NCBI RefSeq assembly: GCF_015670795.1
Contig: NZ_JADPCJ010000004.1
Span: forward strand, 1 to 64,000
DNA from: Collinsella aerofaciens
GTDB lineage: Bacteria; Actinomycetota; Coriobacteriia; Coriobacteriales; Coriobacteriaceae
Length of the DNA stretch: 64,000 nt
Direction: 5' to 3'
Position numbers and translations under genes: made by a program. Of this stretch, positions 27,048 to 35,131 are shown piece by piece. A model generated the notes under the pieces. The model worked only from the letters and a program-made list of their open reading frames with translations, was not told the DNA's origin and did not search any database. Each line of letters begins with the position of its first letter. Positions within the stretch are counted from its first letter, which is position 1.

Positions 27048-29288
27048 GTGGCAAAGAAGAAGACGAAGAACCAGCCAAAGAAAAAGCAGGTCAACGCCGA
27101 GAACGTCATCGGCCTGCACTCCGAGGTCACCGACCAGCCGATCACGCAGACGCTCGAGGTCAACTACATGCCCTACGCCATGAGCGTCAACGTCTCGCGT
27201 GCGTTCCCCGAGATCGACGGCTTTAAGCCCTCGCACCGCAAGCTGCTCTACACCATGTACAAGATGGGTCTGCTCAAGGGCGAGCGCCAGAAGAGCGCCA
27301 ACATTGTGGGCCAGACCATGAAGCTCAATCCGCACGGTGACGCCGCGATCTACGAAACGATGGTGCGTCTGGCCACCGGCAATGAGGCACTGCTCGCTCC
27401 CTTCGTGGAGTCGAAGGGCAACTTTGGCAAGTACTATTCGGGTGACCTGAGCTACGCCGCTTCGCGTTATACCGAGGCCAAGCTCTCCCCCATCAGCGCC
27501 GAGATCTTCAAGGACATCGACAAGGATCCGGTCGACTTCGTCGACAGCTACGACGGCGCCATGAAGGAGCCGCGCCTGCTGCCCACCACGTTTCCCAACA
27601 TCCTTGTCTCGGCCAATAAGGGCATCGGCGTCGCCATGGCATCCGACATCTGCGGCTTCAACCTCAACGAGGTCTGCACTGCCACAATGCATTACCTGCA
27701 GGATCCCGACTGCGACCTGCTCGAATATATGCCCATGCCCGACTTCTCGACCGGCGGCGAAATTATCTACCGCCGCGAGGAGATGGAGAAGATCGTCGAG
27801 ACCGGCCTTGGCAGCTTCCAGATTCGCTCCCGCTGGCGTTGGATCCCCGAAGAGCGCATCATCGAGGTGTACGAGATCCCCTACACCACCAAGACCGATG
27901 TCATCATCGAGCGCATCGTCAAGCTCTCCAAGGAGGGCAAGGTCAAAGAGATCGCCGACATCCGCGACGAGACCGACCTCTCGGGCTTGCGCATCGCCAT
28001 CGACCTTAAACGCGGCGTCGACCCCGACAAGCTCATGGCCAAGCTCTATCGCTCGACCACGCTGCAGGATTCGTTCTCATGCAACTTCAACGTGCTCGTC
28101 GACGGCTATCCCCGTGTTATGGGCGTGCGCCAGATCCTGCACGAGTGGGTCAAGTGGCGTATTGAGTCCACGCGTCGCCGCATCAACTTTGACCTAGGCA
28201 AAAAGTCCGAGCGCCTGCACCTGCTGCACGGCCTCGAGGCTATCTTGCTCGACATCGACAAGGCGATCGCCATCATCCGTGGCACCAAGCTCGAGGCCGA
28301 GGTCGTGCCCAACCTTATGCGCGGCTTCGACATCGACGAGACCCAGGCCGAGTTTGTTGCCGAACTCAAGCTCCGCAACATTAACGAAGAGTACATTCTC
28401 AACCGCACCAAGGACATCGCTAAGCTCGAGGGTGAGATTGCCGAGCTTGAGGAGATCCTCTCCAGCGAGGAGAACATCAAGAAGGTCATCAGCGACGAGC
28501 TGGCCGCGGTCAACAAGAAATATGTGATGCCGCGCCGCACGGGCAGGATCGAGCCCCATGAGGTCGTCGAGGTAAGCCTGGAGCCCGAGGTCGAGGAGTA
28601 CCCGGTGACCATCATGCTCTCGCGCGATGGCTACCTTAAGAAGATGACGGACCGCGTGCTCAAGAAGGCGACCACGCTCAAGTACAAGGACGGCGATAAG
28701 CCCTTTATCGAGTTCCCGTCCTCCAACACGCACGAGCTGCTCGTGTTTACCAACAAGAGTCAGGTATACAAGTGCAAGGTCGCGACGTTTGAGGATACCA
28801 AGTCGGCCCAGCTGGGCTCGTACCTGCCGACCGATCTTGAGATGGAACCCGACGAGAGTGTCATCTGGGTCATCGACCCCGAGGACTACAAGGCCGACGT
28901 GCTGTTTGTCTTTGAGAACGGCCGCGTGGTGCGCGTCGCGCTTTCTGGATACGTCACCAAGACCAACCGCAAACGCCTCAAGAACGCCATCTACGGTGGC
29001 AGCAAGCTGCTGTATGCCCAGGTGCTCAACACAGATCGTGACATCGCGCTGGTCTCGAGCGACTATCGTTTGATGAACTTCAACACGTCGCTGCTCAAGA
29101 CCAAGACGACCACCAACACGCAGGGCGTCCAGGCCTTTACGGCCAAGAAGGGCCGCTCGGTCACCACCGTCGGCACGACCGAGGAGATTCTTGGCGCCGG
29201 CGTCTCGGCCGAGAAGTTCACCGCGCAGAGCCTCCCCTCAGCCGGTGCCCTCATGAAGGAAAACGACATGCCGAGCCTGTTTGACTAG
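27048..29288 (+). CDS. Atypical type IIA topoisomerase, cleavage subunit (GyrA/ParC-like)
   Basis: A 746-residue DNA breakage-reunion subunit. The Lys-rich N-terminus precedes the winged helix. The catalytic Tyr is in AASRYTEAK (usual AAMRYTE). The quinolone-determining region reads HGDAAIYETM, with Ala where wild-type gyrase usually has Ser and Glu in place of Asp. A coiled coil near 470 (ELEEILSSEENIKKVISDEL) and a beta-pinwheel C-terminus (IMLSRDGYLKKM, LLVFTNKSQVYK) follow. I see no GyrA box, which is more like ParC. The start GTG follows AAGAGGAAATC, 45 bases after the B subunit. The DNA activity cannot be told from sequence. Confidence 0.88.
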   Translation: MAKKKTKNQPKKKQVNAENVIGLHSEVTDQPITQTLEVNYMPYAMSVNVSRAFPEIDGFKPSHRKLLYTMYKMGLLKGERQKSANIVGQTMKLNPHGDAAIYETMVRLATGNEALLAPFVESKGNFGKYYSGDLSYAASRYTEAKLSPISAEIFKDIDKDPVDFVDSYDGAMKEPRLLPTTFPNILVSANKGIGVAMASDICGFNLNEVCTATMHYLQDPDCDLLEYMPMPDFSTGGEIIYRREEMEKIVETGLGSFQIRSRWRWIPEERIIEVYEIPYTTKTDVIIERIVKLSKEGKVKEIADIRDETDLSGLRIAIDLKRGVDPDKLMAKLYRSTTLQDSFSCNFNVLVDGYPRVMGVRQILHEWVKWRIESTRRRINFDLGKKSERLHLLHGLEAILLDIDKAIAIIRGTKLEAEVVPNLMRGFDIDETQAEFVAELKLRNINEEYILNRTKDIAKLEGEIAELEEILSSEENIKKVISDELAAVNKKYVMPRRTGRIEPHEVVEVSLEPEVEEYPVTIMLSRDGYLKKMTDRVLKKATTLKYKDGDKPFIEFPSSNTHELLVFTNKSQVYKCKVATFEDTKSAQLGSYLPTDLEMEPDESVIWVIDPEDYKADVLFVFENGRVVRVALSGYVTKTNRKRLKNAIYGGSKLLYAQVLNTDRDIALVSSDYRLMNFNTSLLKTKTTTNTQGVQAFTAKKGRSVTTVGTTEEILGAGVSAEKFTAQSLPSAGALMKENDMPSLFD

Positions 29289-29325
29289 GTACCACGGCAA
29301 CGAGACCGTTAGATACTTCGCAAAG

Positions 29326-29375
29326 CGACGAGGCCCGGAGCGCAACGGCATTGCGCCCGGGACTCGTCGTTTTTC
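29326..29375 (+). terminator. Rho-independent terminator of the topoisomerase operon
   Basis: A long GC-rich hairpin (acgaggcccgg...gcgcaa pairing with ttgcgcccgggactcgt) is followed by CGTTTTTC, about 40 bases past the A-subunit stop. Confidence 0.85.
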
Positions 29376-29473
29376 TTCTCAACTATTTCTTAACGCAGAT
29401 TAATTGATTTCTGCTTATTTTTCTGCGTTAAAAAATGTCAGCGTCACTGCTTCGATGCCCTTTGGTCGGTCGT

Positions 29474-29530
29474 TAGCAAAACTTGCAAAAATTAGCAAAA
29501 CTTGCAAAAATTAGCAAAACTTGCAAAGGA
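29474..29530 (+). repeat. Three tandem 19-bp repeats leading the second AAA ATPase gene
   Basis: TAGCAAAACTTGCAAAAAT occurs three times end to end (29474, 29493, 29512), with the last copy ending in the ribosome site AAAGGAG. Each unit holds the small dyad GCAAAACTTGC. The array runs right up to the start of the ATPase gene, so it is probably its operator. Confidence 0.85.
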
Positions 29531-29536
29531 GACACC

Positions 29537-30631
29537 ATGGAGTACAGCAAGAACCCCTTTACCCCGACGTTCGGAAGTATCCCTCCCTTTCTAGCGGGTC
29601 GCGAGCATATTCTGCGTGACATCAACCGTGGTTTTATCAACGGCCCGGGAGATCCAAACCTGTCGACTATTTTTACGGGCGCAAGGGGAACGGGCAAGAC
29701 GGCGCTTCTCTCGCTCCTTTCAGAAACGGCGCTTGAACACGGTTGGATCGCAGCAAATGTCTCCGCCATGCCAGGCATGCTCGAAGATATTATCGAGCGA
29801 ACCAAAGAAGCCGCAGATAGCTACCTCTCACAGCCTCATGCGCGCATAAACGGCGTTCAAATTGGTCCAGTGGGCATCGATTGGACATATGCTCAAGAGG
29901 CTCAGGGCAACTGGCGCACGCGCATGAATGGCATCTTTAAGCAACTCGAAAAACATGACATCGGACTTCTCATCACCATCGATGAAGTCACCGTCGATCT
30001 CGAAGAAATGCTTCAATTTGCCTCTGTTTACCAGCACTTTGTACGCGAAGGTAAAAAAGTTGCCCTACTCATGGCAGGACTGCCCTACAAAGTATCGGCG
30101 TTGCTGCGTAACGATTCCGTCTCGTTCCTCAGGCGTTCCCAATATCATCAGTTGGGACGAATCACTGACGTTGAAATTGCAAACGCATTCCGCAAAACCG
30201 TTGAGGCCGGAGGCCGCTCAATCACGCCAGAAGCGCTCGAGGATGCCGTGAAGGCCGTCGACGGATTTCCCTATATGATGCAGCTTGTCGGATATCGCAC
30301 ATGGGATGTTTCGGAGAGCTCGCCCAAAATCAGCGCATCTGATGTCCAGCAGGGTTCTCTGCTTGCCCGCATGGAACTGCGCGATCGAATTCTCGAAACG
30401 ACCTATCGGGAGCTTTCCGATAAAGACATTGAGTTTTTGCTCGCGATGCTGCCCGATTCTGGCCCCAGCAGGGTCTCGGAGATAGCCAAGCGTATGGGCG
30501 TCGCAAGCAACTATGCAAGCCAATACAAGCGCCGCCTCCTCGAGGACGGCGTCATCGGAGAGCGGGGGCGTGGTCTCGTTGGCTTTGACATCCCCGCGCT
30601 CAGGGAATTCTTGAACGAGAAGGCGTTTTAG
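29537..30631 (+). CDS. AAA ATPase of the Orc1/Cdc6-like (AAA_16) type
   Basis: A 364-residue P-loop ATPase. It begins MEYSKNPFTPTFGSIPPFLA-GRE; Walker A is FTGARGTGKTALL (about residues 46-58) and Walker B is GLLITIDEVTVDL. A lid segment precedes a C-terminal winged helix (RVSEIAKRMGVASNYASQYK, then RRLLEDGVI). This layout resembles replication-initiator-like and STAND-like ATPases with no fused effector. The start ATG follows AAAGGAGACACC directly after the triple repeat. No neighbour suggests a pathway. It is AT-richer than adjacent genes, so transfer is possible. Confidence 0.82.
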   Translation: MEYSKNPFTPTFGSIPPFLAGREHILRDINRGFINGPGDPNLSTIFTGARGTGKTALLSLLSETALEHGWIAANVSAMPGMLEDIIERTKEAADSYLSQPHARINGVQIGPVGIDWTYAQEAQGNWRTRMNGIFKQLEKHDIGLLITIDEVTVDLEEMLQFASVYQHFVREGKKVALLMAGLPYKVSALLRNDSVSFLRRSQYHQLGRITDVEIANAFRKTVEAGGRSITPEALEDAVKAVDGFPYMMQLVGYRTWDVSESSPKISASDVQQGSLLARMELRDRILETTYRELSDKDIEFLLAMLPDSGPSRVSEIAKRMGVASNYASQYKRRLLEDGVIGERGRGLVGFDIPALREFLNEKAF

Positions 30632-30660
30632 CACGCCGGAATTGTCCGCGGAAGCATCAA

Positions 30661-30728
30661 CGCATGGCAATCAGCATTCCTCTTGGTAAGGATAGCAAGC
30701 ATTTTCCACCAACACCGATTGCCATGCG
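30661..30728. repeat. Inverted repeat between convergent genes
   Basis: Twelve-base arms (cgcatggcaatc at 30661-30672 and gattgccatgcg at 30717-30728) enclose 44 bases between the ATPase stop and the flavoprotein stop. It could end both transcripts, but I see no T-run. Confidence 0.5.
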
Positions 30729-30740
30729 CCCCTCTTGTCC

Positions 30741-31271
30741 TTAGGCGAACTTGCGAGCGAGCTCTCGCGCCCCTTCCAACTTGGGCGAGGATGCCATGCT
30801 GTCGCGCTCGGTCATACCGCTGATGGTGACAATACCCTGGTCCTCCCACTTGCAGTACGCGCAGGTTGACTTGTACATGGCGATCGCCGCATCATAGACG
30901 CCCTCGCTGTGGCTATCGAGCAAGAGGGCCGTCTTGGTGAACGGGAAGCCCGTGGCACCGAAGGCGTACAGGCGGTCGATGGCGGCCTTCTCCTGCGCGG
31001 TGATATCGAACCAGTAGATGGGCGAGGCGAAGACAACCATGTTGGCGTCTTTCAGTGACTCGATCACGTCGGCCATGTCGTCCTTCTGCACACAGGTGCC
31101 CTCATGGGCGAAGCAATACTGGCATCCCAAGCAGCCGGCAATCTTCTTGCTGGCAACGCGGACGACCTCGACCGTATGGCCGCCCTCACGCGCGGTCTCG
31201 GCAAACGCCTCGACCATGGTGTCGGTATTGGCGCCTTTGCGCGGGCTACCGCTCAATACAACGATGTTCAT
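30741..31271 (-). CDS. Flavodoxin-fold NAD(P)H-dependent FMN reductase
   Basis: A 176-residue flavoprotein. The phosphate-binding loop is GSPRKGANT at the N-terminus. A Cys cluster (GCLGCQYC, then GTCVQKDDM) matches the iron-sulphur-flavoprotein-like reductase family, and SPIYWFDITAQEK is the flavin loop. More cysteines occur at STCAYCKWED. The ATG at 31271 has GGAGGGAG upstream. It is the first gene left of the first candidate att core. Confidence 0.88.
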   Translation of the reverse strand: MNIVVLSGSPRKGANTDTMVEAFAETAREGGHTVEVVRVASKKIAGCLGCQYCFAHEGTCVQKDDMADVIESLKDANMVVFASPIYWFDITAQEKAAIDRLYAFGATGFPFTKTALLLDSHSEGVYDAAIAMYKSTCAYCKWEDQGIVTISGMTERDSMASSPKLEGARELARKFA

Positions 31272-31360
31272 AGAAATCTCCCTCCTTCATGCCGCAGGCG
31301 CGCGGCATATTAGTTTGTTTTAACCTAAACGTATGGAGTTATTCAATCGCCTCGTTTCAG

Positions 31361-31375
31361 CTACTCCCACTCTTT
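31361..31375 (-). other. Candidate integration core (att-like), copy A
   Basis: The 15 bases ctactcccactcttt recur exactly at 48783-48797, and related TCCCACTC cores lie at 56150 and 61388. Read on the reverse strand the core is GAGTGGGAGTAG, coding Glu-Trp-Glu-stop. I see no long coding frame leading into it here. Confidence 0.45.
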
Positions 31376-31419
31376 AGAAGAATCGTTGCTGGAGACTTGG
31401 CATTAAATCAAGGCACACC

Positions 31420-32391
31420 TTATTTCAGATATTCCTCAAAGAATGCCTTCAGCTTTCTAAACGGAATGATGTCCATCTGATCGTAAAGGTCGGTGTGGCT
31501 GGCACCAAGGATAATGAGCAATTCCTTGTTGTCCCCCGTCAGCTTGCCGTACGCGGTTTCGCTGAAATAGCGGGAGTGCGCCTTCTCGCCATGCACCAGC
31601 AGTACCGCAGAGCGAATTTCGCTGCTGTATTGCAAAATCGGCATATTCAAAAACGACAGCGAGGACGTCATATTCCAGCCGCCGTTGGAGTTCAGGCTGC
31701 GGGGATGGTAACCACGCGGAGTCTTGTAGTAGGCGTAATAGTCCCTCACGAACTGCGGCGCATCCTCCGGTAGTGGATCGACCACGCCGCCCGCCAGCGC
31801 ATAGCTGCCGTTTTTATAGTCCTCGGTGCGCTGCGCGTTCAGCGCTTTCCGCTTTTCAAAGCGCGCCTGCTCGGAATCCTCGGCGTCAAAATAGCCGTTT
31901 GCGGTCACGCGGGTCATATCGTACATGGTCATAGCCGCGGTAGCTTTGATACGGGTGTCTATGGCCGCCGCATTGACTGCCATGCCGCCCCAACCGCAGA
32001 TACCGATGATGCCGATACGCTCCGGGTCAACGCTTTCCTGCACAGAGAGGAAATCCACCGCTGCGCAGAAGTCCTCGGTGTTGATGTCCGGCGATGCTAC
32101 ATGGCGGGGTGTACCGCCGCTCTCGCCGGTATAGGACGGGTCAAAGGCAATTGCGAAAAAGCCCAGCTCCGCCATTTTCTGCGCATACAGACCGGAGGAC
32201 TGCTCCTTCACAGCGCCAAACGGGCCGCTAACAGCGATGGCGGGCAGCTTGCCATCCGCGTTCTTAGGCACGTACACGTCGGCAGCCAGCGTGATGCCGT
32301 ATCGGTTGTGGAAGGTCGCCTTGCTGTGCTCAACCTTGTCGTTTTTGGGGAACACCTTGTCCCATTCCTGCGTCAGTTTCAACTGCTCCAT
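31420..32391 (-). CDS. Dienelactone-hydrolase-like alpha/beta hydrolase
   Basis: A 323-residue hydrolase. The nucleophile elbow reads GIIGICGWGGMAV, with Cys where serine hydrolases have Ser, as in dienelactone hydrolases. LLVHGEKAHSR and LGASHTDLYDQ supply the likely acid and the His. There is no signal peptide, so it is cytoplasmic. It follows the carboxymuconolactone-decarboxylase/cupin gene by two bases, in one operon. The pair sits opposite a MerR regulator, a common transferred detoxification set. Base composition is lower in GC than the 35-44 kb genes. Confidence 0.85.
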   Translation of the reverse strand: MEQLKLTQEWDKVFPKNDKVEHSKATFHNRYGITLAADVYVPKNADGKLPAIAVSGPFGAVKEQSSGLYAQKMAELGFFAIAFDPSYTGESGGTPRHVASPDINTEDFCAAVDFLSVQESVDPERIGIIGICGWGGMAVNAAAIDTRIKATAAMTMYDMTRVTANGYFDAEDSEQARFEKRKALNAQRTEDYKNGSYALAGGVVDPLPEDAPQFVRDYYAYYKTPRGYHPRSLNSNGGWNMTSSLSFLNMPILQYSSEIRSAVLLVHGEKAHSRYFSETAYGKLTGDNKELLIILGASHTDLYDQMDIIPFRKLKAFFEEYLK

Positions 32392-32393
32392 GC

Positions 32394-33158
32394 CTAAGCC
32401 TCCTTGTCAGTCGCTTTAAGGTACTGCTCGTCATTCACGGGCTCCAACCACTCGTTGGAGGCCTTCTCGCCCGGAACCTCCATCGCGAGATGGGAGAACC
32501 AGCTGTCGGGCGCCGCACCGTGCCAGTGCTTTACGCCCGCGGGAATATTTACTACATCGCCAGGGCACAGCTCCTGTGCCGGTTTGCCCCATTCCTGATA
32601 AAGCCCTCGACCAGCCACGCAGACGAGGATCTGCCCGCCGCCGCTTTTGGCGTGATGGGTGTGCCAGTTGTTGCGGCAGCCCGGCTCGAACGTAACGTTG
32701 TAAATGCCGACCTGCTCGGTGGAAAGGGGCGCGAGGTAGCTTTGCCCGATAAAGTACTTCGCAAATGCGTCGTTGGGGGCACCGATGGGAAAGGCCATCT
32801 CGTTTTGATGCTTAGCTCTTGCATCAGCGGCATTGTCATCCGCCCAGACCTCCTTCGCCATGCGAAAGGCCGCCCACGCCTTGGGCCATCCCGCATAAAA
32901 CGCCGCATGCGTAAGGATTTCCGCTATCTCAGCCCTGGTCACGCCATTGTTCTTTGCGGACATCAGATGATATTGAAACGAAGAGTCCGTCAGGCCCTGC
33001 GCCATTAGGGCAACCACCGTCACTATGCTGCGATCTCGAAGGGAAAGCCCGTCTTCTCGACTCCATACCTCGCCGAACAGCACATCGTCATTGAGCTGCG
33101 CAAATTTGGGGGCAAAGTCCCCCAGGGCATCCCTGCCCGCTGTCTGCTTAATCGTCAT
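32394..33158 (-). CDS. Carboxymuconolactone decarboxylase-cupin fusion
   Basis: A 254-residue protein. The N-terminal CMD domain (residues 1-110: LSLRDRSIVTVVALMAQGLT and EIAEILTHAAFYAGWPKAW) lacks the CxxC of AhpD peroxidases. The C-terminal cupin (from about 130) shows GCRNNWHTHHAKSGGGQILV, and GDVVNIPAGVKHWHGAA with metal-binding His residues. Relatives often act on quinones or lactones, but the substrate is unknown. It starts at the ATG at 33158 after GGAGGAATCAAAC. It is co-transcribed with the hydrolase, and divergent from a MerR regulator with a clear operator. Confidence 0.88.
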   Translation of the reverse strand: MTIKQTAGRDALGDFAPKFAQLNDDVLFGEVWSREDGLSLRDRSIVTVVALMAQGLTDSSFQYHLMSAKNNGVTRAEIAEILTHAAFYAGWPKAWAAFRMAKEVWADDNAADARAKHQNEMAFPIGAPNDAFAKYFIGQSYLAPLSTEQVGIYNVTFEPGCRNNWHTHHAKSGGGQILVCVAGRGLYQEWGKPAQELCPGDVVNIPAGVKHWHGAAPDSWFSHLAMEVPGEKASNEWLEPVNDEQYLKATDKEA

Positions 33159-33218
33159 GTTTGATTCCTCCTGTCGATGGTTTTGAGTACAAACTGCTTT
33201 CGCGCAGCTAAGCCGCGC

Positions 33219-33345
33219 CTAGATTTCCATGCCCATTCGATGCGCCTGCTCCAGAGCGGGATGCCCGGCGATTTCGCCCACGCCGTTCACGCCGCCGGCG
33301 AAAATCGTTCCGGCAAGCGCGCGCCTTTGGCGAAAATCCCTTGCA
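33219..33345 (-). pseudogene. C-terminal remnant of a flavodoxin-family oxidoreductase
   Basis: Reverse-strand frame reading RRALAGTIFAGGVNGVGEIA, then GHPALEQAHRMGMEI and stop at 33219. This is the usual end of NADPH-dependent flavodoxin-family reductases (GEIxGHPALEEA). No start or N-terminal part is left. It lies in the regulatory gap before the CMD-cupin gene and shows that a third gene was once in this operon. Confidence 0.7.
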
Positions 33346-33378
33346 CTCCTTATATATATTGACGAAAATAAAGGTAAT

Positions 33379-33398
33379 ACCTAAACCTAACTTTAGGT
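33379..33398 (+). promoter_or_regulatory. MerR-type operator
   Basis: Perfect seven-base arms ACCTAAA and TTTAGGT with six bases between, 35 bases before the MerR start. This is the usual shape of sites bound by MerR dimers within stretched promoters. It likely serves both the MerR gene and the divergent operon. Confidence 0.8.
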
Positions 33399-33432
33399 CA
33401 AGGAGTAAATTCGAGATTTGTCCGGAGGAACC

Positions 33433-33873
33433 ATGTACACAATCGGACAGGTGGCGGATATGTTCGGTCTGCCCGTTTCCACGCTGCGCTATTACGACAA
33501 GCAGGGATTGTTCCCGGAATTGGAGCGAACATCCGGCATTCGCCGATTCGGCGATACGGAACTCGAGGCGCTTCGGGTCATCGAATGCTTAAAGAAGGCT
33601 GGGATGGAGATCAAGGACATCCGGCTGTTCATGGAATGGTGCGCGGAGGGCCCATCGACATATCCCAAGCGCAAGGCCATGTTCGAGGAGCGGAAGGCCC
33701 ACATGGAATCGGAAATCGCGAACATGAACCGTGCGCTGGATATGTTGAAGTTCAAATGCTGGTACTACGAGCAGGCGATCCAAGATGGCAACGAGGATAG
33801 AGTGAAGGCGCTGATTCCCGACGATTTGCCGGAAGAGATCAAAGATACCTACGATAGCGCCCACGCTCAATAA
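33433..33873 (+). CDS. MerR-family regulator
   Basis: A 146-residue regulator. The N-terminal winged helix (MYTIGQVADMFGLPVSTLRY, then YDKQGLFPELERTSGIRRF) is typical. A dimerising coiled coil follows at 75-115, with a short C-terminal effector part (KALIPDDLPEEIKDTYDSAH). Few cysteines are present and no metal-binding loop is seen, so an organic inducer fits better than a metal. The start ATG follows GGAGGAACC. It is divergent from the CMD-cupin/hydrolase operon. Confidence 0.92.
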   Translation: MYTIGQVADMFGLPVSTLRYYDKQGLFPELERTSGIRRFGDTELEALRVIECLKKAGMEIKDIRLFMEWCAEGPSTYPKRKAMFEERKAHMESEIANMNRALDMLKFKCWYYEQAIQDGNEDRVKALIPDDLPEEIKDTYDSAHAQ

Positions 33874-33923
33874 TGCCGCCCGATGCTCAAGGGGCTTTGG
33901 CAAGGAGTCGTTTAGGCAGACAT

Positions 33924-33960
33924 GCAAAAAGAAAGCCTCCGAACAGAAGGTTCGGAGGCT
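33924..33960 (-). terminator. Terminator between MerR and LysR genes
   Basis: Eleven-base arms AGCCTCCGAAC and GTTCGGAGGCT enclose five bases. On the reverse strand TTCTTTTTG follows, so it ends the LysR transcript, and may also serve the forward MerR gene. Confidence 0.8.
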
Positions 33961-34102
33961 GTTATTCCCGTCATTTCGCTGATGGCTTTGCTCTATGGCG
34001 ACGCCGAAACAACATCGGGCGGTACTCGACGGTATCAAAACGCAAGCTCAGAAGCCAGTTCCCGTTATTCCCATAGGCATAAGCGCATCTGTTCGCGATT
34101 GC

Positions 34103-35002
34103 CTATCGATGCTTTGCCTCGAGCACGGCAGACACCGCATCGAGGAACTCCCGCACATGGTCTGCGGGGTGCGGCGAATGAAGCAGCCCGTAAGACACGA
34201 GACAGTCCCAATCGGTAGGGACGGTTTTGAGCATGGGGTGGACGTTGGCCCACAACGGCAGCGTCGCAAGCGCGAGGTCCTCGTTCGCGCCGCGATTGAA
34301 CACCTCCACCCGATATTGCGGGAAGTCTACGAGCGCGATTTGAGGATGATGCAAGAGTATCTCGTCGCGTACGCGGTCGATTTCGGTGTTCCAGCCCCGG
34401 CGTATAAGCATAAGACTGTGATTGTGGAGGTCGTCGAATGTGACGATGTCGCGTTTGGCGAGCTCGCTGTCGACGGGAACGGCGCACCAGAGCGGCTCGC
34501 GCGAAAGCTCGAGGCCCAGGCATCCGCGCTCTTTAAGAAAGGCATCGTCGAAAATCCCCACCACGATATCCATGTCTTGCCCGAGGTTCGCCAAACCGCG
34601 CGCCGCCGAGGGTGTGTTTTCAAACGTGACCACCTGAAGGCTCATGCCAGGGCAACGTTCCTTCACCTTCGGCCATAGCTTCGTGAGCGGCGTGCTGGGC
34701 GTCATGAGCGACACTCCCACGCGGATGATGCGCTTCTCTCCGCGCTCGGCGACGCGGGCGCGTGCGATTGATTCTTGAGAGTACTGCACGATATGGCGGG
34801 CGTCGGCGAGCAGCGACCTGCCTGCTCGCGTAAGCGAAAGCCCCTGATGCGATCGGTGGAACAGCGTAAGGCCTAGCCGCGACTCCAGCAGGTTCATCTG
34901 CTTGATGACGGCCGTGGGCGTGATGAAGGACTCTTGTGCCGCCTTGGAGAAGCTGCCCGCCTCCGCCACGCGGATGAAAGTGTCAAGCTGTGGGTTGTAC
35001 AT
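34103..35002 (-). CDS. LysR-family regulator, second locus
   Basis: A 299-residue regulator. The N-terminal domain reads MYNPQLDTFIRVAEAGSFSK, then AAQESFITPTAVIKQMNLLE, which has an unusual Thr-Ala-Val in the recognition helix. A substrate-binding domain follows from about residue 90. The start is the ATG at 35002 with AGGAGG upstream; the GTG five codons earlier overlaps that site. It is divergent from an aldo/keto reductase, as in the 2 kb locus, so it is probably the local activator. Confidence 0.9.
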   Translation of the reverse strand: MYNPQLDTFIRVAEAGSFSKAAQESFITPTAVIKQMNLLESRLGLTLFHRSHQGLSLTRAGRSLLADARHIVQYSQESIARARVAERGEKRIIRVGVSLMTPSTPLTKLWPKVKERCPGMSLQVVTFENTPSAARGLANLGQDMDIVVGIFDDAFLKERGCLGLELSREPLWCAVPVDSELAKRDIVTFDDLHNHSLMLIRRGWNTEIDRVRDEILLHHPQIALVDFPQYRVEVFNRGANEDLALATLPLWANVHPMLKTVPTDWDCLVSYGLLHSPHPADHVREFLDAVSAVLEAKHR

Positions 35003-35031
35003 CGATCCTCCTGTCACGCATTATGTGCCGT

Positions 35032-35050
35032 ATATACCCCATGGTTATAT
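35032..35050. promoter_or_regulatory. Putative LysR operator, second locus
   Basis: The imperfect dyad ATATACC-CCATG-GTTATAT lies 30 bases before the LysR start in the 129-base divergent gap. It is assigned by symmetry and position. Confidence 0.45.
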
Positions 35051-35131
35051 CCATCATTCCAACGTGAACTTCTCGCGCGTCAGTAAACGCCGTAGCCTCG
35101 TATTCGAAAAGTCACCATTAAGGAGGAGACC

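Noticed and set aside
29474-29530. Triple 19-bp repeat as a CRISPR array or iteron origin
   Set aside because: Units are contiguous without spacers, and the array runs into the ribosome site of one gene, so an operator is more likely than a CRISPR; no replication gene is adjacent, though the ATPase is Orc1/Cdc6-like, so an iteron role is not fully excluded.
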